This document shows, one piece after another, positions 1 to 11,734 of a stretch of 64,000 nucleotides of DNA; position 1 is the stretch's first letter, and every line of letters begins with the position of its first letter. Origin of the DNA: Membranipora membranacea (Eukaryota; Bryozoa; Gymnolaemata; Cheilostomatida; Membraniporidae); contig OU612069.1 in the NCBI GenBank assembly GCA_914767715.1, positions 5,766,001 to 5,830,000 on the forward strand, given 5' to 3'. Below the pieces are notes generated by a model that was not told the DNA's origin, searched no databases, and worked only from the letters and a program-made list of their open reading frames with translations. The translations under genes were made by a program, and so were the position numbers.

Positions 1-2130
1 AACTGGAGGAATACAAGGTGGCTTGTACATTTTAATATGCCAAATCTTTAAGAAGGTGAATTCTGACATGGATAGCGTGTTTCTGTGATTTTATTCATAC
101 TGATACCTTGACTCAGCAGAAAATGATGAGATGAGAGGTGGTAGTGACGGAGGATTGTTCTTCAGTTGACAGAGAAAAGAAAGAATCTCCAGATACAGCC
201 TTCTATCAACATGTCACGGCATGTCCAAGTCTGTCTGAACCAGAAAATCGCTCAATACCAAAACCCCACAACAAAAACCAGCGCGTAAGTTGGTAGTTTA
301 TTCTTGCAAGGATGTAAAGAAGGAGATAAAATATTAGATGCGCAGCCTTTTTGGCTTCCTGCTTCAACAATTGACAAGGTCACGTTTTAAAAAATGGAAC
401 TGCCTCCGGTATTTTTATTGGTAGCGTTTGCAAAGAATTTTATCTTTTGTCACGTTTTTGATTTTGAAACGGGATATTTTAGTGAGTTTTAAAGGGCAAA
501 CAAGGTTTCGCAGCAATACATTAATTGTTAGTAAATCATATGCTAGGCAGCATCAGCTTTGTGCATTCTATTTTTATTCTATTTTAGCTGAGTTTGAGTA
601 CCTGATAGATGAACTGTTTCACAAAAATTATGACAGAATAATCATCCGAATTAGACTCTGTTTTTTCCCTATGCAGAAGGTGCAATCTGCTATTAATCCT
701 CGGGTTTGGTCTATACAATCAAGAAGAAAATCTCAATCCATCGTAGATGAACTTAGCTTGGCCTCGCTCGGCTATACATATTGGAGTGAGGGTAGTGATA
801 GGTCCCCCATTCCCGGATCTACGCAAAACTATCGAGAGAGAGTCTTATATCCCACAATGCAGTTCATACTCAGCTCAGGATGATGATGATGTCAATCAAC
901 AGTGTTTCATGCAGGTGGAGTTATGATATAACAACAATTAGAACATATCTTTCCTTCCAAGTCCCGTATCCTAAGATAGGCATAGTGACTCCATTACCCA
1001 ATGTAGCGTCTCCATGCCAAGCTGTCGGATTGCTCGTCGAATCATTATTTATTATTGGAGGGATTAATCTAAAGAAAGCTCCACCTGGTCTTGCCACAAA
1101 ATTGAGGGAGGTTGAAAACCCAGGTTAGGCTCAATAGCAGGTTCACCTCTGCTGGGAGTTTGACTGAGCTTGTTATTACAGTATATATACATCAGTGATT
1201 TGTTATTGTGGTGACCTGTCATATTAATTTTTAACTAGCCCCTATATAAATAAACAAATGTACTCCCAATATACCTGCTGTACTTGAGACCTATCTCTAC
1301 TCAGCTAACAATAACAAAAGTATCAAATCCAACAGGTTCAAGATTTAAAAATATTGTATCATAGCTCTCAGCCTACGATGGTGAACTACTCATGTTGCAT
1401 ATAATATCAACAAACTGCATTCTCTGCACAGGCTATTTATATAGATAATATATCATGGAACATGAATTCTGTTCCAGATAGGTGCAAACATAACACTTAA
1501 TTAAATACAGAATTATATTAATACAAGAAATAACAATTATCTACATCCAGACAGTATAAATATCCTAGCCTTATCAAGTGGCAAATTTCTTTGTTTTGGG
1601 GAAACCACAAAAAAAAACTGCCGCATGACAAGGCCTATCCGAACAGTAACGGATACAGAATTATAATAGATAATATTAGTACACGGAGTTATCCTCTATC
1701 ATGCAAAGAGAAGGTAAGTGCCATAACAACAGTCACAAAATGACAAAAAGAGGAATGAAAAGCGATATAGATTGTGATGATCATGTTGTTCAGTCTACAG
1801 CCATAAATTCGTAACATATGTAGGAGACTACCCTACAGGAAGAAATGTTTGGTTGGAATTAAATTTTGCGATAATTTATTCCACCAAAAAATTGATCCGA
1901 AAAGGAAGAAAATAGAAAAATTAAAAAAATCCGAAAAAAAGTTAGAAGTTATCTTCTCTTTTTAGCGAGTGGACAACTTCGCTAAACTTATATTCCTCTG
2001 AATCACCCATGAGAGAGCAACTTGCGAAATGAAGTTCCACCAAACATTTCTTCCTCTAGGGTATTCCGCCATTGTTAACTGTGACAGGCAAAATAAAAGT
2101 TAATGCAGTACAAATAACCAATTGATTAGC
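1..2130. other. Non-coding stretch, no gene recognised
   Basis: I see no convincing gene here. The open frames at 428-883 and 880-1128 (plus strand) have no recognisable domain and no clear splice context. They probably occur by chance or are remnants of old repeats. The stretch is AT-rich, with short A- and T-runs near 1600-1625 and 1855-1950. It lies downstream of the minus-strand Roco/caspase gene. Confidence 0.5.
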
Positions 2131-2150
2131 ACAGTCTATAACATGGTGTC

Positions 2151-2156
2151 TTTATT
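2151..2156 (-). terminator. Poly(A) signal of the Roco/caspase gene
   Basis: AATAAA on the minus strand, about 70 nt past the stop codon of the caspase-like exon. This is a normal distance for the 3' end of an animal mRNA. Confidence 0.55.
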
Positions 2157-2223
2157 TTCAAGATAAACCGACACGCTAATGAATAGTTGAGGTGCTTACT
2201 TCTCTTAATAATGTGTGAGACAG

Positions 2224-2658
2224 TCAGTGCTTATATTGCCTGTGGGTAGCCAAGCTTTTTAGGAGACTCTCCTTTGTATGCTTGGATCTTCGTAGAGAGC
2301 CTGTCCTGCTCACTACAGGAGGAAGAACAAGGTTCTTCTGAAGTGTATTCCGTGATTCTGGAGACTGATCATACTGGTCTCCTTCATTCTCCTTCATGTC
2401 CATGACAGCATTCGTAACCATCTCATGTATGGTTGTCTTCCCATCAGCCTTAGCAAACTGCCTGGCTATGGCTCCAGTAAGAGCTCCTCTGACAGCCATC
2501 TCTCCAACCACTGTTGACATCAGTAGCAGTGTATGAGGCCTCTTTAGTACGACATGGTCCACCTCATTTGATTTAGCTCCCTTTGCATCAGAATGGCTTG
2601 TTGAAGGTCCAGCTGCTTGTGGAGTTTTGTAATATTGGCAGGCCTGAATTATGGCAAT
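2224..2658 (-). CDS. Last exon: caspase-like active-site cysteine and p10-like region
   Basis: The exon follows a clean acceptor (AG at 2659-2660) in phase 0. It begins IAIIQACQYYKTPQ, where QAC is the caspase active-site motif with Cys at 2638-2640. Most caspases have QACxG; here the glycine position is Tyr, which may impair the oxyanion pocket. After a Ser/Pro linker comes a p10-like stretch (LLLMSTVVGEMAVRG, then an amphipathic segment). The basic C-terminus ends at the stop at 2224. There is no obvious Asp-containing linker cleavage site of the usual type. Confidence 0.7.
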   Translation of the reverse strand: MAIIQACQYYKTPQAAGPSTSHSDAKGAKSNEVDHVVLKRPHTLLLMSTVVGEMAVRGALTGAIARQFAKADGKTTIHEMVTNAVMDMKENEGDQYDQSPESRNTLQKNLVLPPVVSRTGSLRRSKHTKESLLKSLATHRQYKH

Positions 2659-5600
2659 CTACAATGTGTAATATATTATATCGATTGACTACGAATATTT
2701 TGAAAGTATAATATAGTGTGCAACCGTAGTTACAATTTTATTTTGTTTGATAGTCAACAGATGGTTATTATTCGAATGAGAAGTTATTACATCATCAGCC
2801 CATGCCACATATTGATCCATTTTTCCGATCATCAGCATGTTTGCTGCCGTGGAGTATTGAAGAATGAATACATACCATTGGGACATGCTCAGACAACTTA
2901 TTATCTAGTATCTGTAGAACATCAGTGATGGGGATATGCGAGCCATTGCAGCCATACAGCATTCCGGCTTTTCCATGGGTCATGATGGATATGACAAGAA
3001 GGGAGTTTCCTTGGGATGGAAGCTCAGCAATTCTGGGACGTAGGTCTAATGCACTTTTCCATTCTATCTTCTGAGTCTCGCATCCTGCTGCGACTAGGCT
3101 GTCAGCCATTTAATTAGCTTCATCTTCAGCATCAGGTCTATTCTCGGTGTTGAACAGCACCAGACCGTACCTCTTCATATGATCTTGATGATGTGGTATG
3201 ATGTACTGGTCACTCTGAACAAATAGTCGATTGATGTCGTTAGCGTCTAATGGATGCTTCTCTATGAGCTCCTTCAGTATCTGTGACTTGTCACCTGGTT
3301 AAAATTAGAATTCAAGTCGAATAGATATAGACAACCTGCAGCTTCCATTCTATTGTATATATAGCATTTTACAATTGTAGATTTTAATATTTAAATGAGA
3401 TATATATATTATGATTGTGACATATAAACTCATATTTAAGACTAGTGGTTGTCATCATTAGTATGCATTGATGTACCCAACAAATATCTCTGCTAGCTGT
3501 GCAACTTGGTGTCACATTACAGTAATGTCAGTTGTAGCACCTTACCACTGACTTCAGATATAATGATAACCATAGCACATATATAACTTGAATCAAATTA
3601 GCAGACTTTTGTTAGAGAGTCATAGCTGACTAGATCAAATTTTGTTCATTTGCTTGATTTTCAAGTTTCTCCCATTTATGGTCACACTAAGATGATCACA
3701 CATAATATGTATAATGTAATATATAGATGTAATATAACAACTTTTAATGGATAAAAACTGATTAAACATGTACTAAGTTTTATAAATTTTAATTCAAATT
3801 AATTCGGAAACTTACTTGATAAGACAAGCTTTGATATGTAGTCTTGAAGTTCAGTATGACCAGCCTCTGTTATGCTTGAGCCTAAAATATTCGCAAAAAA
3901 TCATTGATAATAAAATGAGTTTTCAATGCACACAAAAATCAGTGTCTGGGAGGGCTGCTGAAGAGGGGGTTCAAGGTAGATAAGCAGCTGTAGTGGCTGG
4001 AGCACAGGGAGATGGTGCTTCAAGTTCATTTTATTAAAGCAATTTGCCTTTTCCATGCCAATAAAGATATTTTACACTATGATAATACATATTGTTATGA
4101 CTTTTACATACATGGTTTCATGAGTGGTTGTGGAACAAGTCGGTTCTCTTTGTTCTGCACTTCCTTTCTGCAGACAAACTTCTCATACCCGGTATAGCTG
4201 GGAGCTTTTTCTCTAGAACTATCTGGAACCTCCTTTTGGTACCAATCAGGATCAACAGCTGTTTGTGGGTCTAGTTTGATAGTTAGTAGGCAGTGAGAAC
4301 AGTAGAAGACACTCTCATAACGAACTCCTTTCCAGACAGATTTGAGTTCGGTGGTGAGCTTTCTCAGGGTCGAAATCTGCTCTTCTCTCGCTTCACAGAG
4401 GCTTTTCTGAGGTGTCAGAGTGATTAGAGTGACACGCTTTTCACCTGCATTGTGAAGGAGGTGTTCGATTATCCCATTACTCTTGGTCACAGTAGCACCA
4501 TTCCCACCTGCCTCTGGAAAGTTTGAAGGATTAGAATTCATGTCTAGATAGACGGCAGTGATGAGGGAGAAGATGTAGCTGGGTATGGGTAGACCGCGGA
4601 GATGAAGATCAACCTTCAACGGCACCAGTTGATCGTACACTTCAGGGGCTGTTATTGTTCGGCTGGCAAAATACGGTATAATGTATTTCTGATTGCTTAT
4701 TGCAGCATTTGAACCGCATATATGCACAAGATGAAATGTTCTAAGGATTTCGATGGACACATCGGCAGGGAGTTGGGATTCTTGCTCTAAGAGGTGTAGA
4801 AGCAGAGGTGCATCCATCACTCCTGTGGCATTGAATGTGTCTATCATCTCTTCATATCTGCTCTTCTCTATGGTTTTTCTGTCAACAAGAGAAAACGGAG
4901 TAAATTTATCTAGCCTTTTGTACCAGGATTCCTCTTTTGTGTGGTTGTATAGGACTTCTATCACACTTGTTATGACTTTAGAGCGATGGAATATAAAGTT
5001 TGATAGCTTGTTTAGTCTCCTGAACCACATTATTTGACTTATTTCATGAAGATACTCGAGAGTGACATGTCCTTTATCATCAGGAAATTCTTTCTCTATT
5101 TCAGACAGGGTGAGCATGGGCTTGTCAGAGTGTTGGACTAGCTTCTGTAGTATTCGATACCAGCTACCGGGAATCTCAGTGATTAATCCTGCACCAGCTG
5201 CTATGATAGCAATTTTCAGCTTGTCGATTTCAGGCTGTCCGGATGTCTTCGAGAAGTGATGGATGTCACAAGGCCTTATCAGGACTTCTGAGGTGTTGGC
5301 GAAGCTGGTCATGGTGAAGATCGGGTTAGAGTCCTTTTTCTGTTCGACATTATTTTCTGCTTGAATTATACGTTGGCGCAATTTCTCAGTCACTTTGAGC
5401 AGTTGATGAGTCGTCTGTTCAACCTTATCAGGTATACTGTCACAGTGAGTGAGGACTACTACAGGTCTTTTCAGTTGAGGACACGCAATGTAGAGGTGGG
5501 ATAACCACTCAATACAAAGCTCTTTACAGGCAGATTCCTCACCTTTCTCTGAAACTAATCTATCAAACTCAGCAATGTCTATCACTAGCAGCGGCACACA

Positions 5601-6060
5601 TTTTCTTCTAAAAGTCAGTCTATAGGAAAATTGATAGATCTTCTGGCCACCGAAGTCAGTAAAGAGTATTTTTGATTTCTCGTCAGCTTCCGCCTCGCTC
5701 ATTTCAAACACTTTAGTGGCAGCATCCAATTTCCCCTCATCAGAATCGCGTTCCGTCAGCACCCTTTTGTTTGCTTGCACACTGTTAACAAGGCTTGTTT
5801 TACCAGCTCTGCTTTTCCCTATGACAGTGACAGGTATAAGTCTCTGATTACTGGCTTTCTCAATATGGAGGTCATGAATGTACTTTCTCACAGCTTCTAC
5901 ACCTTGCGTACAGACACCTAGTGGTGGAGATGTTAGAGAATCACAGTTATAACACTCTACTTCTTCTAATGTGGGGATACTGAATAAGCTCTCGGGGATG
6001 GTTGTGAGAGATCTGTTATTCTGGATATCCAAAGACTTCAGATTAATCAGCTGGCTGATG
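2224..6060 (-). CDS. LRR-ROC-COR (Roco) protein with C-terminal caspase-like domain, 3' part of gene
   Basis: A multi-exon gene read right to left. Exons: 4112-6060, 3816-3881, 2876-3294, 2224-2658. All introns are GT-AG and all phases agree (1, 1, 0). Domains in order: last leucine-rich repeats, ROC GTPase with P-loop GKSRAGKTS, COR domain, a short linker, then a caspase-like peptidase C14 domain with a THG histidine and QAC cysteine. Roco proteins are large signalling GTPases (the LRRK2 family). Caspases are cell-death or inflammatory proteases. A direct fusion would suggest GTP-controlled activation of a death-type protease or its pseudo-enzyme; that role is inferred. The large exon opens in the middle of an LRR, so the 5' part lies upstream, perhaps in the LRR exons at 17631-17771 and 55354-55494. 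An in-frame TAA at 3110-3112 would cut off most of the caspase domain. The locus is therefore either a recent pseudogene, two transcripts, or carries a base error. Confidence 0.75.
2876..3294 (-). CDS. Exon: linker and caspase p20-like region with in-frame stop
   Basis: Acceptor AG at 3295-3296, donor GT at 2874-2875. Translation gives a linker, then the first caspase strand (YGLVLFNTENR), a TAA at 3110-3112, and continues in the same frame through MADSLVAAGC to the histidine strand SIMTHGKAGMLYG (His at 2975-2977). The match to the caspase fold continues smoothly across the stop, so the TAA looks like a nonsense change in a once open frame, at a position where caspases usually have a leucine. 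A Met codon follows directly, so a separate short downstream protein is formally possible. Confidence 0.7.
3110..3112 (-). other. In-frame TAA inside the caspase-like domain
   Basis: The codon series reads AAT TAA ATG on the minus strand. No splice donor or acceptor pair nearby removes it while keeping the frame. Confidence 0.7.
3816..3881 (-). CDS. Exon: short linker between COR and caspase-like domains
   Basis: A 66-nt exon with acceptor AG at 3882-3883 and donor GT at 3814-3815 (GTAAGT). It encodes SSITEAGHTELQDYISKLVLS and joins its neighbours in phase 1 on both sides. With the start of the next exon (DKSQILKELIEKHPL) it forms a helical linker of no recognised family. Confidence 0.65.
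4112..6060 (-). CDS. Large exon: LRR end, ROC GTPase and COR domain
   Basis: A 1949-nt exon with acceptor AG at 6061-6062 and donor GTATGT at 4106-4111. The first residues continue an LRR (SISQLINLKSLDIQNNRSLTTIPESL). ROC motifs: G1 GKSRAGKTS at 5793-5819, G3 DFGGQ at 5643-5657, and a G4-like THCD at 5439-5450 (LRRK2-type proteins also have THxD). COR follows with WYRILQKLV, LEYLHEISQIMWF and FHRSKVITSVIEVLYNH, typical of animal Roco proteins. There is no kinase domain. Plus-strand open frames across this exon are shadows. Confidence 0.88.
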
Positions 6061-6660
6061 CTGCAAAAGAACAGAAGATAAAGTGTATTGTGTGAGAAGG
6101 TGAAGTGGTCACCTGGTTATCATCTTATTCAGAGGGGATCATGCTGGGAAGAGAGGGATGTGGCAAAGTATGCTGAATCGTTTGGCAAGTAGAACCTTCC
6201 TACAACTTATTTATAGAAATGAAGGTGAATTCGATATAAAGTCCTTTTAGCTAACAAAATGAAAATGCTCCAATTCAATTTCAATGACAATCTAGAATAA
6301 TATTTATAAATGCATACAAATTTTTATATACATGTTTCTGTAATCTTCATCAAGACTAGACGATATTAGACTTCATTAACTTCAAGCTCAAAAACATTTC
6401 TGAGATAAACTCATCTAGGCTCAACATTATCTGTGAGTATTTAAAAAATTGTAGTGCATGGATTCGAGGAAGAGACACAGGGGTCAGTGAATATCAACTT
6501 TTTGTACTCCTGCTGCATAGCTACTGATCAGTAACAGCTCATAAAAATGTGATTGGATGACGTTGTGTCATTTCATCCAAGAAATGAGGCCAACAAGGCT
6601 GTTTTTATGAAAGTGGGTGGCTGAGCTGATATGATTGCTGTATATTTCAAAACAGGTTAT

Positions 6661-6712
6661 ATTTATTCTTAGAGATATAGATTTAGATAGATATATATAG
6701 ATATAGATTTAA
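6661..6712. repeat. AT-rich GATA-like simple repeat
   Basis: A short irregular run of AGATATAGATTTAGATAG-type units directly beside the fold-back element. Confidence 0.45.
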
Positions 6713-7230
6713 ATTTTATGATTTAATGTGAAATTTTTATGCTACGATTTGAGACAGATCGGATAAGTTTTGCTGTTTCCATCTGAAGTGCTGTTTGAAT
6801 GACACATAACAATAAATTATCAAGATCATTGAGAGTAGATAAATTTTGCCTCATTTTTACATAAAGCCAAACATGCTGTCAAAAGGACCATTACAAATGC
6901 TAGACCTTTTTTAAAAAAGAAATTGGTCTGACCTAAATAATGGTCCTTTTGACAGGATGTTTTGCACTATGGACAAATGACCCGAAATATATTTACATTC
7001 GATAGTCTGTGCTGATATTGAAAATTTGCACTGCCAAATTTGGAAGAGCATCAATTTAACGGTGAAGATTGTTGTCAATTAATGTTAAGAAAAAATTGTT
7101 ATACTGCTGAAAATTTGTGTGTGGGTCATTCAAACAGCACTTTAGTCGATAATAGCGAAAAATTGGCTCTTACTTATTCGGTCTGTCTCAAATTGTTGCT
7201 TAAAATTTCACATTATTGATCATCAAATTT
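6711..7230. mobile_element. Fold-back MITE with long inverted repeats and a nested hairpin
   Basis: The outer arms, about 100 nt each (about 6711-6812 and 7122-7230), are imperfect reverse complements. Both contain AATGTGAAATTTT, TTTGAGACAGA and AGTGCTGTTTGAATGAC. A second, nearly perfect inverted repeat sits inside: 6876-6893 (CTGTCAAAAGGACCATTA) against 6938-6955. No ORF. It lies in the presumed intron between the LRR exons and the ROC exon. Confidence 0.65.
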
Positions 7231-7382
7231 CAAAAACCATGCGATGTATAATGCCGCAGCAGGCTCATCATATATTATTTTCGGCCAAAAATGGATGGTC
7301 TATATCACTTAGAAAAAATATGATCTGTTTTGAATTTCTTAGCAATCTAATAAGCTCAGCCATCCACATTATCTCGTACATG

Positions 7383-7400
7383 GCGGACATGGCGGACATG
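7383..7400. repeat. Two-copy 9-bp tandem repeat
   Basis: ATGGCGGAC occurs twice in a row. No function is evident. Confidence 0.35.
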
Positions 7401-7841
7401 ATCAATTTCAGCTCTGATAAAAATTAACATAATACAAACAATACCAACACTCAACCTAGTACTACGGAACACTCAACCCTGCAGAAAGGTGTACCAAACC
7501 ACAAGATCAGTTCCTGAACACTGCCAGCTGGATACGAGGAGTCTTTGGTTGTCTTAGGAGGGTCACTGTGGCTGATCATTTTTGGCGGGAAACTGAAAAC
7601 TGAGAAAGTCTAGAGTAGCTACACCAGTGGAACATCAAACAACTCTAACATCTTGGTATTTATAGCACAAATATCAAAACCACAACTGCACCATCTTATT
7701 CAAACCTATGATAACCCTTCTTGCCCATTTAATAATAGCCATATACTATCGTCTGAGCTCTAGAGCTAGCGCTTGGTAGGTTGGTGATTTTTACTACTTT
7801 CGCTTACTTGCACTGATCATAGTGTTCTGAGTTTGTCAGAC

Positions 7842-8768
7842 ATGGCTGGTGAGACTAGCAGTAGGCCTAACAGTAGAGATAGCAGTCCTGCCTCAAAGAA
7901 CAGTGGCTGTGTTGTGTGTTCAATGAAAAAAGGTAAGAAGCTAAATCTTATCTGTGCAAGTTGCAATAAACCAGCCCATACCACCTGTATGGAAGACTGG
8001 AAAGAAATCACAACTGGTCAAGATCTCAAAAATATAATTGGTAAATCTGGTTCACTCTGGTACTGTCACGCTTGTCTCCCTAAATTACCGACTTACTTTC
8101 CGGCACCTGGCGTTCAAGAAACACTAGATTAGGTTGGCAAAAAGCTAGAGAATATGATGGAATTGATCGCTGTCACTAATACTTATATTAAATCATATAG
8201 TGAGGTGAGGTGAGTCCAAACCTGACCCAACTGTGAATCAAGTCTCAGGTCTAGCTCAAAGGCTTGAGACTCAAACAGGTTGATAAAGTCAATGCTAAGC
8301 AGATTGGGAAAACTTGTGCCATTTTGCACGAAATATCTGAGGAATCTAATACACATTCCATAGTATTTGATTCTCTTGCTGATCTTTCTATGCATGAACA
8401 CACTGTTGTAGAAATTAGCAGGTTAGGCAAGCAAAAGAGTACCTACTCCAAACCTCGCCTTATAAAGATTCGAAGTCAACAAGATCGAATTCATGAAACG
8501 TTACAGTAAATACGAGGGCAGAGAGGATTCATTTGCTACCAACGATCTATCACCAGAGATGAAAGACCTCGAGTACCAGCTGCGTATCAAAAAACGTGAA
8601 TTAACCCAGGCTAACACTGGGTCTAAATATCAGGTACGCAATGGGGCACTCTACATCTACAATAAAACAGTCAAACTATGGACAGTAGTCGAAGTTGACT
8701 TAGAACAGATATCGGTTACTCAAACTGCATCATCAAATACTGACCAATCACTGCCTAACAGTGAATAA
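7842..8768 (+). pseudogene. LINE ORF1 with PHD-like zinc finger, frameshifted
   Basis: First ATG at 7842. Residues about 20-90 have PHD-like spacing: CVVC, CASC, H-x2-C, then CHAC. This is a common N-terminus of LINE ORF1 proteins in invertebrates, where it is thought to bind chromatin or nucleic acid. The frame stops at 8132. Related reading continues in other frames at 8264-8509 (coiled-coil-like) and 8493-8768 (LSPEMKDLEYQLRIKKREL, a basic helical C-terminus). At least two frameshifts make it non-functional. Confidence 0.6.
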
Positions 8769-9615
8769 ATCAACAGCTAACGAAAACCAACCTACTACCA
8801 TTATAAACAATAAACACAATCTAAAAATCATGTATTGGAACTGGAACGGCATCAGCGGTAAGAGACACCACCTCGAAACTATGCTAGACCATCATACACC
8901 GAACATCTTCGCTCTTTCCAAGACAAAACTTCTCACCTCCATCACCGATCGTGAAGTATGCGATAAATACACACTTCATCGCTACGACCGCACTCACGGT
9001 GTGGGTCGTGGTGGTGGAGTACTTGTAAGTATATCCGACAGTAGTAAGATCCATATATTGAAATGTAACAAATATGATGGTGGTGAAATCCTTTCGCTTG
9101 ATGTAAATGTTAATGGTTTTTCTTTTGTGTTCGTAGTTTATTATCACCGGCCGTGCGTGAAAAACATAGATGATTTTCTAGCTTGGCATAAATCTCTCCT
9201 ATCTGCAAAGACAGTTGTTGTCGGTGACTTTAACCTGCCCGACATTGACTGGCGAACATCTTCACTGAAAAATAGGAGAGATCTGTATATGCATACTTCG
9301 CTTTTAGATTTTCTAGATTCCAGTGACTTAACGCAATATGTGAAGTCACCCACTCATATTCTCGGAAACACTTTGGATCTCATTCTCACAAATATGGAGA
9401 TATCTGAACCTGACATTGAACCCGGTAGTTGTGATCATCATTGTCTAACCTTCAATCCGTATTCTGATGTCCCAGTCATACATGCTGCACCTAGCGTGAA
9501 CCCGACTCAATACTGGAAGTTCCACAAAACTGAAAAAAACTCTTCTTGCGCTTCTCAGTTCGACACTTCTCAGGATAGTATTTTGATATTACAGGTTTAT
9601 GAGAGGATGTTTTAA
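8761..9615 (+). pseudogene. LINE ORF2 N-terminus: AP endonuclease, damaged
   Basis: First ATG at 8830. Motifs of the APE-type endonuclease: NWNGI near the start, GDFNLPDIDW in the middle, NTLDLILTN, and a terminal CDHHCLTF where SDHxxL is usual. The catalytic Glu motif (normally ETxL) reads KTKL, so the metal-binding acid is lost. The frame ends at 9615 before any reverse transcriptase. Family: CR1/Jockey-like group in a broad sense. Confidence 0.7.
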
Positions 9616-9784
9616 AATTATTGATCTTGATTTTATTAAAAAAGAGGATGGCTCGAGTCCTCAGAAACTTTGCTAAAATAGTGTGCACAGACGGAAAGTA
9701 AAAACTCGTCAGTCTTTAGAAGATTAAGCTGATCTAATAAAGAAAAATAATCATCAATCTCGGTTAAAACAATTTTACTACTAG

Positions 9785-11050
9785 TTTTATCTTAATCTTT
9801 ACCAGAAAGTGATGACGTAATGGAGTCATTTGCCTAATAATCAAGTTATTGATATTACTAAACTGGTTATGCAGATCAAGCAATATTTATCAAGCTGCCA
9901 TACAGATTACCAATTACTAATTAACAACAGTCCAAGGCTGTGAATACCTTCCAAAAACTCTCCTGACTTGATGACTGCTGGCCTCATTCATACCTGGGGT
10001 GTATTGCTATTTAGGTGAATTGAGATTTTCAATCCAAGAATATTTCTTGCCAAAGTAATTGTTATTATTATGACTACCAAGTTACAGATTCACTTAGTTG
10101 TTTTTATAAATACAGGATTTTCAAGTGGGTTACGTGGAGTGAGCGTCATCACAAATATTTTCCTGAATTAATATCAACAAATGTATTATTGGGATAAAAT
10201 TATGGCTATGACAGTGCTGTACAACTATCGGTTAGAAACTGTGTCGTTTGCTTATTTAAGCCTGCATGACAAGAATAAGTACCATTTTAACAGCATGGTA
10301 AGAGCGTTCGAATTTGTAAGAACAGAATTCCTAATTTGGCAATACGTGGGCGTAGACTTGTGATACAGATAGTAGTTTGAACTTGATCTGTGCTGCTCAA
10401 AATTACTTATTATTATTATGATTTATTATGATATTCATTGTTTATTTGAGCCAATTGTTAAATATTAAATGAAATCATTTTCAGTAACATAGACTACGAG
10501 CCAACCTGCCAGCATGTCCGAAAACAACAAAACTAATCAGGTGGTAAAGACCGTGACAATAATTAATTTCCATTTTTGTTTGCGGTATATAATTTTGAGA
10601 AATAAGGTGCTTTAATTCATCAAATTAAGAAAGTATGGCCTCATATCTGACTGTGCATTGGTACAATGTTAAACCGTTGATTTTTATTTTTAAACACCCA
10701 CCAGAGGTGTGCGGCTGATGGGATTCCAAACTGTCAACTTGTGTCCATGTGTCCTTTGCCCATCTGTTGGACACATTTGATGGGAAATTTGTTTTAATGG
10801 ACAGACAGTTTTAGCTGGACGGATAGACCAAATTGAATGGCCAATTTTTTTTCAGCTCAATGACCTCCTCCCACTTGCTCTGAATGACATTACATTGGCG
10901 GCATAGCGTTTTCGGACTGATCAATTTAGCGAGCCACCTGGGAAAGAGGTATGTGTTAGGTATACCATGAATTGGGTACATTTTTAATAGAAACAGAGGG
11001 GCAAAAAAATTACATAGTATACCACCTGTATTATTGAACCTTATTGGTGT
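9785..11050 (+). repeat. Family B repeat, copy 1
   Basis: An AT-rich non-coding repeat. Shared landmarks with the other copies: a start near CTTTACCAGAAAGTGATGAC, TTGATGACTGCTGGCC, ATTTAAGCCTGCATGAC, CAGGTGGTAA, a segment of short TGGACGGATAGAC-like units, and TATACCACCTGTATTATT near the end. No long ORF is conserved between copies, so it is probably a non-autonomous mobile element of unknown class. Confidence 0.6.
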
Positions 11051-11734
11051 GAGAGTTGAACAATCTTAACCCTTACATCATTGGCTGACCTATATATCTC
11101 AGCCATAAAACCGGAACTACGTCAGAACCTGGGAACCTCAAATGTGTGCATCATCCCTTTACATCTAATATCTCAAGGTGAGAAGTCATACAATTCTCTC
11201 TTCAATATTAGCTATTATACTTGTCACATAAGTATCACACTATCGGCATCATCCTCCATATTAAAAAAAATTCATCAAATATGTCTCAATCGATAAAGGT
11301 TAATAGTATTATTATCAATGATCTCACTGCTTTAGAAAATTGTTCTTTTTTTGACGGTGACTGTCTCATGATAGCCGGTGGAAATGACACAACCCTGTAC
11401 ATTAACAATACTAAACATTCATTGGCCTTATCTTCTGACTCCTATAACTGTTATACATTGGTACTCAATGCATCTAATACAGATGTCATGACCGTCTCCA
11501 ATTTAATTGTTTGCACTCAAAATCACAGTTCCAAATTCTAAGTTTTCCTCAAAAAAAAGTCACAAAGACCTTTGCTTAGTGGTGTAATGGTGACAGACCG
11601 TCCTGACCTCTTTTAGCACAATTATAGGGAAGCGCATATGGCTTACTCAAAGGTAAAAAACTTATTATATAAAGTGTCTAATATACTACTGATGCAAGCA
11701 TATGACTCACCTCTCAGGAAGGCTGGTCAAGGTG
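11051..11734 (+). repeat. Old LINE reverse-transcriptase fragment and LRR-exon remnant between B copies
   Basis: The frame at 11281-11541 contains SLALSSDSYNCYTLVLNASNTDVMTVS. This resembles the region just after the catalytic motif of LINE reverse transcriptases (W...L.LN..KT..M) and matches degenerate copies near 17330 and 54840. At 11700-11734 the sequence CATATGACTCACCTCTCAGGAAGGC matches the donor end of the LRR exons at 17631 and 55354, cut off where the next B copy starts. Confidence 0.45.

Larger units (their letters stand above)
7842..9700 (+). mobile_element. Degenerate 5' part of a LINE (PHD-like ORF1 plus AP endonuclease)
   Basis: Two ORFs in the order of a non-LTR retrotransposon: a PHD-finger-like ORF1 with frameshifts (7842-8768), then an AP-endonuclease-like ORF2 start (8761-9615). 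No reverse transcriptase follows. Recognisable sequence fades out by about 9700, and family B repeat sequence begins near 9785, so the 3' half is missing. It sits in the putative intron of the Roco gene, in the opposite orientation. Confidence 0.75.

Noticed and set aside
428-1128. Two plus-strand open frames at the window start
   Set aside because: No domain, no splice context, composition like the surrounding non-coding DNA.
4753-5259. Plus-strand frames across the Roco exon
   Set aside because: Shadows of the strongly supported minus-strand ROC/COR frame.
7842-8132. Host chromatin protein with PHD finger
   Set aside because: Followed directly by a LINE endonuclease ORF, and broken by frameshifts; it is a retrotransposon ORF1.
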